A DNA stretch of 64,000 bases from Deroplatys truncata (Eukaryota; Arthropoda; Insecta; Mantodea; Mantidae), in contig CM060979.1 of assembly GCA_030765065.1 (NCBI GenBank), positions 108,488,350 to 108,552,349 on the forward strand. Direction: 5' to 3'. A program made the position numbers and the translations under genes. Of the stretch, positions 11,455-23,580 are shown in pieces. Below the pieces are notes generated by a model. The model saw nothing but the letters and a program-made list of their open reading frames with translations. It had not been told where the DNA came from and searched no databases. Positions within the stretch are counted from its first letter, which is position 1, and each line of letters starts with the position of its first letter.

Positions 11455-11770
11455 ATTTGGCTAATGGTTCGTCAGAATCGAAGAAAAGAATTGGGCTTTA
11501 CCAGAGCCAAATCCATGCATTTATATACAAGCTACATGATTACTTTGAAAAAGTGCGAGACACGGAGAACTTCTTCCTCTGATAAGAGTGGTAGAGTTTG
11601 TGATGCCATGAACGTGGGCAAAACACCGTAAAATGTATGAGTATGGCATGTCGTATTCACAGTAGTGGTAAGAAGTGGCAACATTCCTCTCCCGGTCGGA
11701 CAATACGTCAGAACCAGAAGAAAGTACCGGTCTGTACTTCAGAAGAAACCTTTAACATAAATATTATAAG
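11455..11770 (+). pseudogene. Decayed N-terminal fragment, likely DDE transposase
   Basis: In the frame beginning near 11455 the translation reads ESKKRIGLYQSQIHAFIYKL then HDYFEKVRDTENFF. This resembles the N-terminal helix-turn-helix leader of Tc1/mariner-like transposases common in insects. After stops near 11580, other frames continue with short pieces such as SSGKKWQHSSPGRTIRQNQK (about 11662-11720), which fits the same leader. There is no catalytic part. An old DNA transposon fragment is the best reading; a host-derived pseudogene with the same domain is possible. Confidence 0.42.
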
Positions 11771-12062
11771 GTTTCAGCACTGCTGTTAACTCATTTCTCA
11801 CCTTCCTCGCCCTCTACAAGGTCGAGTCACATTGGGATAGAAGTTTCTAGAATACAGATAGCCAATATTAATCTGGTTATGTATATTTTTTATTTTTAAA
11901 AATTCTAATTTTAGGTTCCAATTTCAAATTTAAAGAATTGTCATACAAAAAACAATTTTTTTTAAACAACACTTCTGACCGGTCTTAGAATAGTGAATCA
12001 TGAAGAACAGAATACACTAATATGCACTTAAAATATGTTTTAAAAGATACAAGTTACAAAAT

Positions 12063-12600
12063 TTAACTTAAAAAAGCATTTGCTACACTCGAAAATTTTT
12101 CGTCTTTTGTAAAAACGATTAGAGGTATCGGAAGAGACTTATTAAGTCTGAAAGGCAGATTTACTTCTCTAGCGAAAGGATTCTCCATCGTATTATTTGC
12201 GTTTGAGACAGCTCTGAAGAAGCTACTCTTTATTATTTCCATTCTCTCAAGAATTACCCGCAAATGAGCTTGAAATATACTCGGATTACTGCACCTTTTT
12301 TCCTGCGGTATTGCATATTTTCCTGGTTCATGCACAAACTAGGTGGACCCCTTTCCATACCCTGGTTTCAGAAGAATTCCTGGCGTGCTCTGCTAATAAA
12401 ATTCCAGGGCATTCCTGCAGAACATTCTTTACTCTTAGGTACGTTAAACTTGTTAGAGATTTTCAAGAGAATGTCTGATACTGCGCTTTCTGTACTAGAA
12501 AAATTCCTATTTCACATTAGCCATAAAAAAGTGGGATACTTCGGAAGTACATAATATAAGCGTGTCACATCCTGACAAGCGAGTTATGGCCATGATTTTG
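12063..12600 (-). pseudogene. Possible decayed coding fragment, family unknown
   Basis: The minus strand is open from 12335 to 12063 (90 codons: HEPGKYAIPQEKRCSNP..., then FTKDEKFSSVANAFLS). A second minus-strand frame upstream, about 12530-12400, reads ESAVSDILLKISNKFNVPKS. Both are polar, balanced sequences unlike translated AT-rich noise. I do not recognise the family. A faint resemblance to the arthropod DUF4806 domain cannot be confirmed by eye. The plus-strand frame 12264-12554 overlaps it and is probably its shadow. Confidence 0.25.
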
Positions 12601-13715
12601 TTTCCTTTCCGCTCCTGTCCAATCAATATCTATACATGAGTTAACTTAAGTTATAAACGAATCCATTTAAATAAGTTTATTTTTGTTAGTATTAAAATAT
12701 TATCTTCAGGTGTAAAACAATAAACAGCAAACTGTATGAATGCAAAATCTTACTCTGTCTGCACTAAACGGGTGACTTTTGAAATATGTTAAATACATGT
12801 ATTCCCGGATATTTAATGAGTTTCCAAAGAACAATTTTATTTAGGAATAAAATACTGCAGGCTTCTCTTCAGAGTACAAAAATAAGGAGATAGATAAAGA
12901 ATAGGGAACTAAAAGAAAACAAAAACAAAAAAAACTACATTTCAGAATTTTCTTTGTAATTGAGAATATGAGTATTTCCGTATCACTCGTATTATATGTT
13001 TCCTGGTTAAACTAACCTGATGTTTTTCATTTTATATGGAAATAGCTTAACACAAAATGCATTTCAATACATAATCATTAGGTTTTTAGTAATCAACAGA
13101 TAGTAAAACAAGCATATTCGTCGATCTCCTGTATCGAAAAATATTCAAACAGTACTCGAAATCTTAAACAAGTTTTTAAAACTCGTGCTAGGGGTAGCTG
13201 CGGGGGCATTTGTTCACGATGCGTTTTAATTGAGATTAAGTTGGTACCAATGTGTTTTACAACAGAAATACCGGAATCCTGAAAAGTTATTCGCTACCGA
13301 TCTGGACCCAAATGGACCCTCACGTGATTAAACCACACGAGGAAGTAGTTTCTCGGTGATAAAAATGGCTACGTTCTTAATCAGCTTCCCAAGGACATTA
13401 GCAAAATAGAAAACAAGATGTCCTGCGGGTGTAAAAGCAATCCACTGTTTTATCATTAGGGCTGTGATATTGGAGTCGCTACATGGAGGAAGGCGTATAG
13501 AATAGGAAAGTAAAGGTGTAGCGATAAGGGCTGACATTGACCCCGCGCGGTACAGTCAATACAAGATGAATTACGCAAGTCTCGCGAACATTTACTTTAC
13601 TTCTGCAATATTATTTATAACATATACAGCTGACTTATATAACTGAAATGTCTTTATTAAATCATTAATGCAAAACGCTACGTCAGAATGTGCATATGGA
13701 TAAGATTTTATGTCA
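12601..13715. other. Intergenic stretch, nothing recognised
   Basis: AT-rich DNA without an assignable repeat or gene. A 69-codon minus-strand frame at 13328-13537 has no recognisable motif. Confidence 0.4.
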
Positions 13716-13719
13716 ATTT

Positions 13720-14787
13720 TGAGGCAGTATTTTTAGCACTTAAATGATTTCAGTCTAATTATGTAATATGTAAATTCAATAACAGCCCGCCTTGAAGCAA
13801 TATGTGTACGTAACAATTTGTAAAATGTATGTAACAGTCATTGCATATGCTTATATTATTGTAAACATGTCCAATAATGTTATGTGAATATATTACGTAA
13901 TTTAATAATGTAGGAGCTGTGAGAAATAGGTCAAAAGTTGCTAACAAAGAGGTAACAATGAGGTAACCTTGAGTCAATAATGAGTAACAAAGTTTAATAG
14001 TACTACTTGTGATTCTTGGAGCAACAATAATGTAATTTTAGTGACAGTTTAAAATAGCCAATCAACAACCAGAAAAAGCTTTAGTTAAATGAAGGTATTC
14101 TATTGGAGTAGGATTAGCCAATCAGAGACTTGAAATACAGAAGTTTACAAGTTTAGACGGTTCAAATCAATTCAGTTGCCTGCAGACAGTGATTGTAACC
14201 GGATGCAAGATGTGTCCTCGAGAGATTTAATATATATTTGTGTGAGACGAAAAATAGTTTTACGTGTTAAAAGGTGCAATTAATTAATAAAAAGAATCTC
14301 ACAGCTCTTATATCAGTGAAGTGTTATTTAAATCGTATCAAGCATTAATAAAAGGAGTGAAGTAAAATTATAATCTGTGTGAACCTACATTCTTAGTCAC
14401 ACCACAACCTTGCTAAGAGAAACGTGTATCTAAAATAAATACTGACGCAGCTGAGGCAAGCATAAATATAATATTTAAAGAAACAGTCAAATTACAAAGT
14501 TAATATTTTTTTAAACTTGGGGCAAAGGCCACCTGAAAATACATTTGGGGCTACCGGCTACCGGAAACTGTTTATTATACTTGCGGTTGCAACGAATTTT
14601 AAATTCGGCTCCCCAACAGTTGAAATATAATACAACTCCTACTTCAAATCGGCTTTTCATACGTAGCAGCAAACAACGTAAATAAAATACTTCTTCAAAT
14701 TGGCTCCCAAAACGTGGAGCAAATAACAATACATCATCATCTTCAAACTGACTTTCCATACATGGGGCCGTAACAAACCATTTTTCA
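13720..14787 (+). mobile_element. Solo LTR, family A (copy A2)
   Basis: The longest family A copy (about 1.07 kb). It begins TGAGGCAGTATTTTTAGCAC and ends ACCATTTTTCA, with the exact 4 bp duplication ATTT at 13716-13719 and 14788-14791. The 3' 270 bp contain the largest series of primer-binding-site-like units in the window: CTTCAAATCGGCTTTTCAT, CTTCAAATTGGCTCCCAAAA and CTTCAAACTGACTTTCCAT. No internal region is present. Divergence from A1 is moderate, so it is an old insertion. Confidence 0.87.
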
Positions 14788-15114
14788 ATTTATTGCAGTA
14801 AATTACAACCCGCAACCCTGTATTCTGTAGTTTATATAACGGAATATCCACAGAAATAAATACCGCGCATAGTTCTTCCTTAAACGTTCGAGTTGATGTA
14901 GGTGACTTATTGTAGCCGTTTATCCTCGCATTTTACAATACAACGCTTGTATGTTTTGTGCTGACATTGTCTTCGCACATTACTCGACGTACTACTATGC
15001 GCAAAAGCAATTGTACTGTTTCATGGTTTCCAATAAAGTTTTTCATTAATAATAGGGAAAAGATGTTCCCCATACTCCAATATATAGTTTTGCAACGTTG
15101 TGGACTTTCGTACC

Positions 15115-15213
15115 GTTTCCTTTAACATTTCGTCTACGTGAACACTGTGCGGCGATACACTTGATGTTTCCTTTAGCATTTCGTCTACGTGAACACTGTG
15201 CGGCGATACACTC
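15115..15213. repeat. 51 bp tandem duplication
   Basis: Units start at 15115 and 15166, both with GTTTCCTTTA then ACATTTCG or GCATTTCG, and run through GTCTACGTGAACACTGTGCG. About 44 of 51 positions are repeated with one visible difference in the core, so the duplication is fairly recent. Confidence 0.85.
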
Positions 15214-17075
15214 GGTTCATCTGTACAAGTAACCCTGTCGTTGTAACAGTCGGCTACAGGACGCTTCTAAACAAACCTAACGACTCCGATGTCGCAGCCC
15301 TATTTATCACGTAAGGGAAATCATAACCAGCAGAGAAAGTTTAAATTTGTTTTCTATAGCATTGCCTGTGTGAAACTCCATGCTATTTTGTGGGCATAAC
15401 CATACATGGTGACGAACCGAACCTTTTTTAATTTAACTTCTTGACACGTATTAACATAAGTACTAAAAGATTTTTAATTTCACATTGATTTTTTTAATAT
15501 CCAAGTTATTAAAATGTTTAAATACTTCATTAAAGTGTTTTGAAAAATATAACATAAGGCGAAAGTTACAAAATTTGTATTTTTTTACGTCCATGCCATT
15601 TACGTATCTGACCATAGTGCATAGTTTTTACATATTCTTTTATGTTAGCTTTAATCAAAAGAAAATAATAACAATAATAACAATTAGTGATAGTGACTAT
15701 AATAATAAATAGTAATATGTTAATAGATAACTAAATTTGACTTTTTAAGTAATACGTTTGTTTTATAAATTAATAACTTAAATTAGATCACAGTATATAC
15801 CATTTATCTGTTATTTTAATTATTCACAGTTTTTGAATTGAACATTTTTAACATAAATGGAAGAAAACTCCTTGAGTGGATCATTTTAATGAGATAAAGT
15901 GCTGAAAGAACGAACTGCTAAAGAATGAAAGCGTAAAGACTAATAAAATTTATGAGTGGGGTCTTATCTAACTGCATATATAGTCTGCAATATAAAGAAT
16001 AAAAATATTTTTTTAAATTATGTATTCTGGACATTTTGACACCAATCCAAATGACCATTTTCGAGTTTTATTTTTCTAATGGGGTTTTTGTGTATGTGTG
16101 TGTGTGTTTGTTTAATTCCCGTAATGTAATAGCCAAAAACCATATAAGTACACCAACATTCAAACAGCAGCTTTTTTGCAATCGAGTGAACGGAAACATG
16201 CCAATGTTTCTGGTTTCTTATTGCGATATCATTTATTTAATGTGTGCATTAAATAATCATATGTACTGTTCCATACCAGTCCTGGATGAGTGGTTTGAAT
16301 TCAAGGCCTACACACACGCATTAGCCTTTGAACAAAGGTCAGGCCTAGGTGATCAGCGAGAGGGAAGGAGTGCGGAAAAGTTTTTCCTAAGTGGCTAAAA
16401 GGCATGCTTCGTAAAGATGATTCCATTTCGTATTAGTTTGATGTCAAAATTCTGGCGCTTAAACATTAAGGTTGTTATTCAGACTCGAGGACCAAGGAAA
16501 AGGGGGGTAAGACATACATTAAGTGGAGTGCTAGAACCAGGTAGGGGCTGGGCGTAGCAGACGTGGTTTAGTGTTTCCTTACCAACATAACCACTGCGTA
16601 TTATATCGACACGAACTCGAAGTTCATGAAATCGAGAAAACTTATAAATCAGAAGGAAAAAACAAACTAAGTGTAACGCCAGAATTGAATCCGATAGCTT
16701 CACATTTAACTACGCGTTAGCATTACATTAGTCGGTGAAACATAAAACTCATGACTTAACGCAACCTTAAGACATTTGAGTCGGTTTTGGGGAGTAAAGT
16801 AAACCGTACATTAATCTTTGTTAGCGTCCTATATTCACTGCAACTACTATACTGTTAAATGCCACAAAGTTTAATTCATATTGAGGAATCTTAAAATATG
16901 TTACAGAATTTAATTTTTAACTATAACATTTAAACAACTTTTCGGCCTTTAACAAGTTATCACCCTCCTTAATTAATACTATATAGCTCATAGTTTGTGG
17001 GAAAAAAAATTCTGTGTTAGTCTATTTCAATCTTTAGTTACATCCGCACGTTTCATACGTTGCATGGTGATCCTT

Positions 17076-17177
17076 ATAAAATAGCTGTTGACCTTAGCCA
17101 TCATTAATTTAATTCCTTGTCCTAAAAGAACAAGGTAAGCAATTAAATGATGGTTAAACAGGTCTATCTTATTTTAT
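17076..17177. repeat. Small imperfect hairpin (MITE-like)
   Basis: ATAAAATA at 17076 pairs with TATTTTAT at 17170. CCATCATTAATTTAATT near 17098 pairs with AATTAAATGATGG near 17141, and CCTTGT pairs with ACAAGG close to the centre. Arms are about 48 bp with small internal gaps. It could be a short foldback MITE or an RNA hairpin; only one copy was seen. Confidence 0.6.
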
Positions 17178-18010
17178 GTGCATTAAAACTAAATCAACCT
17201 GTAAAGTTGCTACAGGCAATTTGGTATAGTACTCAACAGAAAGGAGTTTTGTGGTGATTTAGATAAAATTTGGGCATCAGTTTATCTGCTCAATTTAGAT
17301 ATTATAAGCTGTAGAAAATATAGGATACTTGTATTACTCCAATCAGTAATTTAAATATTTACATAAATTTTTAACCATTATGGGAAGTTTAGTTTTAAAA
17401 GTGAACAAAAATTTCCGTGTAAAAAGTGTTTACTTACGTGTCGCGAGTAACATGTATTTTCTTTAATAATACTCTAATCAATTGAGTTAGAATCAGCCAT
17501 GTATATTTGCCATTGATTAAATGTGGATTTATTTTTATGCATGACAACAATGCATTGCCATAGAGATTATACTCTATAGTTACATAATGCTGATTTCTCT
17601 TCAGAGTTACGGTGTTTAAATTTATAATATCAACAGAAAGTGATGTATTTCTATCTGCTGTGTCCTTACTAATTTTTAAGATGTGTAATTATTTATAAAA
17701 ATAATTTAATTCATGTTAGGAGTGATTTATTCATTTCATAAAACAACTAAAGAGATGTAAAGCAATTATCATGTGGTAGTATCACTCGTAGATTAATACG
17801 ACAAATGACAAAAATTGGATGGTAAGTGTGAAATAGTATATTGCCTCTGCGAGCTGGTAATCGATAAATTGCGTGCCTGCAATAATGCATAAATATAATT
17901 AGTTGGAGAATTAAATACATTTTATTGTGTACGGTATAGATGCATAACGCAAGGAGTATAGGCACTTCAACATCCCACGCATGATAGCATAAGTGGGAAG
18001 TGGATAAAAA

Positions 18011-18873
18011 ATCTGATGTGTTACACTCACATCACTTTATCTACTCTTGTACAAACTATTTTTACAAACGCTTATTCTCGCTATGCCTCATGTTAATCGA
18101 GATATCGAGATGTTAATCTTATTGCTAATTTTCTTGTAGATGCAAGGGAAATTGGTAGGTTTTAAGCGATAGTCAAATATTTTAAGAGCTGGTTGCTATG
18201 TGCAGTATTCCATTCTCTTTGCATTACCAGGACAAAAAAAAATGAATAACGAATTCCCATTTGAGAAAAAGTATAAGTATTGGAAAATTTAAGGGAATAG
18301 CAAGCAATATCTCGAAAATGGTTCACTCAACAAAAAACATGTATATCACATAAATTGTGTATTTTAACGTGATCTACATTTTTTGTGTAGTAAAATTTTG
18401 TCTTTATCTTATGGTTTACCAGTTATGTAAACGTCGTTCACAATGAGGAACACTTTTGGAGGCATTCCCAGAAAAATTGAGATATACATTTCATTTGTCA
18501 TGAAAGTATCTTAAAATATATGATATTTTAATCAAAGTCGTTAAAGCCATTTTTGAGAAAATTAAAACTTTCGAAAAATATTCCATGTAAAGGGTAATTT
18601 GAGGTAGGGGGATTTTGCTGAAAACCTTCGTGTCGCATCTCTGGAAAATACTGAACCTAAATACCAAGTTTGGTGTTTATCCGACTGTTCGTTTCTGAGT
18701 TATACTGTTCACAGACAGACAGACACACAGACACACACACGGACATGTTTTCAAAAATACTTTTTTTTGGATTCAGGGGTCTCAAAACATGTATTTCCGG
18801 TGAAATCTCGGCATCGATTTTTTGTGTGGAATGCAATACTTCCCCTACTTACTATACGTAGTAGAGAAAGTAA
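18011..18873 (+). repeat. Repeat C, near full-length copy
   Basis: The cleanest copy, about 860 bp. It starts AATCTGATGTGTTACACTCA, continues with ATTCCCATTTGAGAAAAAGT and TACCAAGTTTGGTG, a CA/GACA tract near 18715-18742, then GGTGAAATCTCGG. It ends in an imperfect palindrome (CTTCCCCTACTTACTATACG, then TAGTAGAGAAAGTAA). No coding capacity, no clear inverted repeats at both ends, and no clear target duplication. The class is uncertain. Confidence 0.75.
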
Positions 18874-19569
18874 AAAATACTATCGTCGAATATAAATATG
18901 CGCAAGGAGATACCAGTCGGCCACGATGAGTGCGCGTGGTTGGATGAGGAACTAAATAGTTACGGAACAAGTCTTTGCTTAGTGCTTTAAAATTCTGTAA
19001 TTTAAAATTTTTGCCAAGGGAACCCTCGATACTTGCTAAATAATAGTACTATTGAACCGCTTTTTAGAAGAGTGAAACAAATATTTAATCCTGTATTATT
19101 ATGAACGCAAATTTAATTTTTAAATCCTGGATAATGATATGACGGAAATCAGCAGAACCGTAATCTTTTATATTACCTATACCTACAACATGGTAGTAAA
19201 ATAAAGTTTCTGTTTACATTTCTCGAATAAGGACCCTTTTACGCATTTTAGTCCTCGTGTAAAATAACTGAGATATTGTGTGATATAATTGCGTGAAATT
19301 TAAAGGAATCTTGATCACTTAAAACAGGAAATTTCGATGTTTATGTAACTTTACAAATCCATATGAAGATTTGTTTCATAAAATCTAAATTTAAAGACGT
19401 GTATTAAAAATTTCATTCAGCACAGTTTAAGATCTTTATATGCTTTTGTTTAAGTCCATGATAACGATTTTATGTAAAAGAATTCGGGATTGGATTTCAA
19501 TAGAACCCGACGAAGATTTAAGCTAATTTAGGCCCATTGCACTTACTAAAACCTTCGGAGAAACGCATG
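18874..19569. other. Intergenic stretch, nothing recognised
   Basis: AT-rich; no frame or repeat assigned. Confidence 0.4.
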
Positions 19570-19935
19570 AGTCGAGAGATCTGATGACAGAAGGAGCAGC
19601 GCAGCGAATCCCTAATGTTTCCAGATTGAGCATCCCCATTCGCTCCTTTGATGCCTCTCTGCTTTCCTTACAAACAGGTTCAGGCACAAGATTCCACACC
19701 AGGGGAGAAACACATCTGTCTACAAAGAACATCCAACACATACGCCGCTCACAAATGTCCACCGCGTCTAACCTTGCAACCCTGCAAGATGAAAGGAAAC
19801 GAGTTCCTCCAGCATTCGCCTATCAACCTGGGAAAACTAAGTCAAAACCTAAGGTCAGGGTTGCCGTTCCACAAGATTCGAACCTAGGACCTCCTGCAAG
19901 AGAGCCTGAACAATCCCACTCTCTGTATGTGAGGG
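19570..19935 (-). mobile_element. SINE-1, diverged minus-strand copy (c)
   Basis: On the minus strand the B-box region reads CCTAGGTTCGAATCTTGTGG (about 19875), followed by the SINE-1 words TTTCCCAGGTTGATAGGCG and AATGCTGGAGG. The distal part (about 19600-19640) contains GAAACATTAGGGATTCGCTG, matching the SINE-1 3' region. The middle is rearranged or replaced. Two overlapping plus-strand frames here are shadows of this repeat. Confidence 0.6.
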
Positions 19936-21890
19936 GATATTGAAGTTATTGCTTTTGTATTTGCACCTTTATTTATATAATTTTCTTATATGGATAAGAA
20001 ACGGTGGGTTCTGAAAATGAAATCAGTATATTATGTTATTTTGATATTAAAAGCATATTGGAATACAACTGCGGTAAGTGCACCTTCACAACAAGGAAGA
20101 AGTTTTGAAATACTAGACAAAGTCGAGTAATTTCACTACCGAGTTTCTACAAAGCACTTAATGCATGTATATTGCATACTATTTCTTCTACAATAATGAA
20201 CAATTCAAATGCTTATGCGAAAATAAAATTCATCACTGTCAGCTTTTCAAAAGCAGTATTAAGGACGAGCGCGCTAGTCTCTGCGGTGATCGATTAGTCT
20301 AACCTGGTAGTGACTAATCCTAGTGTTGACCAAGTCAACAAACGAAGGCTGCTTGCGCCGAAAAGATTATATTTAAATGCTGCACGAACTAAATCGTAAG
20401 TAAATATTAACGAACAAAGGGAAGTAAAGACGGTAAGATTTAAATGGTGAAATTCAACTATCAAACATGATTACGTTGCATTATTCAATAATAAACATGC
20501 ATACGAATGGTTGGAGGGTTAAATACACTTTATTAACTTCTGCGGTAAAAACGCAAAACGTACCTTTAAAACGGCAATATAGTTGCATTTTTATAGTTGT
20601 CCCTTCAGGTGTAAACTTCTTAAACATTACCTGAAGTTGTTTATTAGTGGCATTTGTTTAATAACAATGCTCTTAAAATGTAGATAACTGCATATTTAGT
20701 TCTTTAAAATAAAAATCCCGTTGCTTTAGAGAGCTTTCAGAAGCAAAGATACCAGATTTTGCTGCTGCCTGTACATGTAGAGGATGTGAAGGCTGGCGTT
20801 AGCAGGTAGTAAGTTTGCCTTGGAAACTACATGGTCGTCAAGCAGAAATTCCAAGCAACAAGTTGGCTTCGATAGTTTGGGCGATCTCCTGAGAAAACAT
20901 GTAGCGACACATAGCAAGTGGCGTCGAGAGAGGCCCTCACATTTCACGCTACGTTGGCGTCACGACGCTGAAATCACCGCCATTATCTCTAAAGGTCGCA
21001 TTCACTTGTTTCGTTTTATTCTTCCTTTTGTTCTCGCTCTGGGCAAAGTTATTACACGGAAAGCGTTGAAATTCTCTCCCCTGTGTGATATTTTTGTTGT
21101 GCCTTTTTAATGCAGGAAGGGCCGCAAGCCTTTCCGAAGTGTACTGTCACGCCTTCCTATCAAGCGGCATCTAGCACTGGCTTCGGGGCAAACGCGCACA
21201 GCGTAGTTTCCTGGAAAATAATCATTATAACTGCGGCTTTTCTGTTCTTCAAAAAGTGATGTGAGCCTATAGCTTATGCGACTTTTGTCGACCATATTCT
21301 CCTCGACAGAGTTTCATATTTGGATCGCAAGAGAAACATTGTGAAATACAACGCCGGAAACTCTCTCTGACGTAAATATAGCTAAACTTTATGAATAAGA
21401 AATATAAATAATTGTCTTTCAATAATCTTAGGAGCCAAATGGATCATAGGAAATCACTAAAATCACAGTAGGATAAGAAATATAAAAGAAATGTGAAAGA
21501 GTGTAAGGCACTAGGTAGTACAAAAAAAATGTTGCACACAAAAGCTGAAAATATAGAAAATACAGCTGTGCTCCTATGGTTTAATCCGCAAAACATAAAA
21601 TAATAAATATACCAATAAAGACCGGTAAATAGCTTTAGAATTATGCTAGAATAGAATTCGGTTAGGTTGGTCTATGCCCTTCCCCCGGATTGCCATCAAT
21701 TTAAACCTAAGCTATCTCATTTTAAGCAGAAATTCGTCTTTTTCCACCCGCTTGCATGCCTGCCAGTGTAGCCCAACATGCACATGCCCGTTTATCAAGT
21801 ACTTTCTCTTCCATTCTTCACGCCTCATTATCACAAACGGTGTAGATTGTCGAACCATTTCTATGAACAGCCTTATTTATCCGCCATGTA
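19936..21890. other. Intergenic stretch with a GC-balanced island
   Basis: About 20720-21300 is less AT-rich than its surroundings and is open on both strands for up to 96 codons (20820-21110 plus; 20726-20947 minus), but no motif or family is recognised. The rest is AT-rich with no repeat assignment. Confidence 0.35.
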
Positions 21891-23580
21891 CCAAGTACAC
21901 TCGCTTGCATTTATGCCGTCAACGCAGTTACTTATGGGAGGCATTCTACTGACCTCCATAGGTAGAGTGTATATCTATAGCAAGGAAGGGGTGTCTGTAT
22001 CTGTTTACCTTTCCGTGCATGCGGTGGCACCCTGTTTTATGTGCTTAATTCTAGATTATTCATAAATGTATAACTTTAAGCAATAACTTTACTCGTCGTC
22101 ACTTATAATAACCATGTTTAAATAATCAGGGTGGATCATTTAATTTGAGACTGTAAAATATCTCCAAAACTAAGCATTGTAGAAAGAAATGTCTTTCATA
22201 AAAGCTGCTTGATGTTATGGGGGAAAATAAATGCCACTAGTCGTGTTTTGCTTGGAGGATGTTATGATGGTAATTTTAAGGTCAATTTAATTTTTTTAAA
22301 TGGGAACCTACATTTTGTTTGTTGTTTTCTTATTAGAAAATGGTTTATAAACACCTGTTCATTTGTAATGAGGAATAAGGAAACAAAATGAAACATGTTG
22401 GTTATAATTACTTGACCCTCAAATGACCATCCATGGATGTTTCAACCTTCATTGCGCTCTTGGTACACAACCATTCAGAATTTTCGTTATTATTTTCGTT
22501 GGTGTAAGAACAATTGTAAAGTGTTTTATACAAATGTTCGTTTATTTTTATAGGGAATGATAAAGCATAAAAAAGGTAGGTTCCCATTTTAAAAAATTAA
22601 ATTGGCCCTAAAATGACCATCACAACGTCCTCCAAATAAAACAGGACTAATGGCATTTACTTTCCCCCATAATATCAAGCAACTGTTATTAAAGACATTC
22701 CTTTCAAACGCTTAGTTTTGAAGATATTGTACAGTTTCAAATTAAATGGTTCATCCTGTATAACTAAATAAAATCACGTTTTGCACAATATTTCCACGAA
22801 AAATATTTTTAATGGCAACATAATGCAAAACTGATATACGTTATACTTTTTACTCTCCAGAGGACACATTTACGAAACATTTTTTTAATAAACTGCCCAA
22901 TCTGCATTCTTGTCCACTAGCTGATTTAGCCGCCTCGTCATCCTCTGGGAACACTCATGAAATGCGGATTTGGAGCCAGAGCTCTTCTAGCACCTAAGTG
23001 CTTCAGTGCCTTAGCGGCTAAATCAGGTATTTGACAAAAATGGAGATTCGACAGATTATCAAAATAATGCCTGGTAAATTGTGTCCTTCTTAGAGTAAGA
23101 AGTGTGATTTACTTTAGTTTTACTTATGTTACCATTAAAACACTTTTTCATGGAGAAATTGTACAAAACAGTGTTTTATTTAGTTGTATATTTAGATTAG
23201 ACACATGATTCCAAAAATGCCTAGTAAATGCAGTAATGTAGTAAATGTGTCCTATTTGAAAGTAAAAAGTGTAATGTATTTCAGTTTCACATTATGTTGT
23301 CATTAAAAATATTTGTTCGTGGAAATATTGTGCAAAACAGGGTTACTCGGTTATATATTTAAGCATGGTTATTACAGGTTATAATGAGTAAAGCTAATGC
23401 TTAAAGTTGTATATTCATATGTAAATAATCTAGAATTGTGCACGTAAAACACAGGAACGCCACTGCATGCGCGAAAAGGTAAACAGATGCACACACCCTT
23501 CCTTCCTATACACAATTCAGCTATGAAGGTTAGTAGAATCGCTCCCAAAAAATCGGCAAAAATGGAAACGAGCGTACAAG
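21891..23580. mobile_element. Large foldback (inverted-repeat) element
   Basis: The left arm (about 21891-22933, minus the MITE it contains) is the reverse complement of the right arm (about 23014-23580). Anchors: AAGTACACTCGCTTGCATTT near 21893 with its counterpart near 23578; GCATGCGGTGGC near 22017 with GCCACTGCATGC near 23459; CCATGTTTAAATA near 22112 with TTTAAGCATGG near 23358; and the perfect inner pair CTGATTTAGCCGC (22921-22933) with GCGGCTAAATCAG (23014-23026). The unpaired centre is only about 80 bp. In the right arm the inner segment occurs twice (about 23020-23190 and 23200-23365). No gene was seen. It is probably a non-autonomous DNA element of foldback type. Confidence 0.75.
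22127..22758. mobile_element. MITE with about 200 bp terminal inverted repeats
   Basis: Starts CAGGGTGGATCATTTAATTT and ends, read on the minus strand, CAGGATGAACCATTTAATTT. The inverted arms stay similar for about 200 bp (landmarks CCAAAACTAAGC and GCTTGATGTTATGGGGG on the left; matching sequence at 22680-22740 on the right). It lies inside the left arm of the foldback element, interrupting ATTTAAATA/TATAAC. A TA-type target is plausible but not provable here. No coding capacity; short frames within it are chance. Half copies of the same family flank a repeat C at 53283-54345. Confidence 0.82.

Larger units (their letters stand above)
14792..18009. other. AT-rich intergenic stretch with two small features
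   Basis: No gene was recognised in these 3.2 kb. The 120-codon frame at 16036-16398 includes a translated (TG)n tract and has no known motif. Notable small structures are a 51 bp tandem duplication at 15115 and an imperfect hairpin at 17076-17177, listed separately. Confidence 0.4.

Noticed and set aside
11329-11631. 100-codon frame with a predicted membrane segment
   Set aside because: The hydrophobic stretch comes from T-rich sequence, and the downstream part is out of frame with the more convincing transposase-like reading.
16036-16398. 120-codon plus-strand frame
   Set aside because: It contains a translated (TG)n tract, no motif and AT-driven composition; it is not supportable as a gene.
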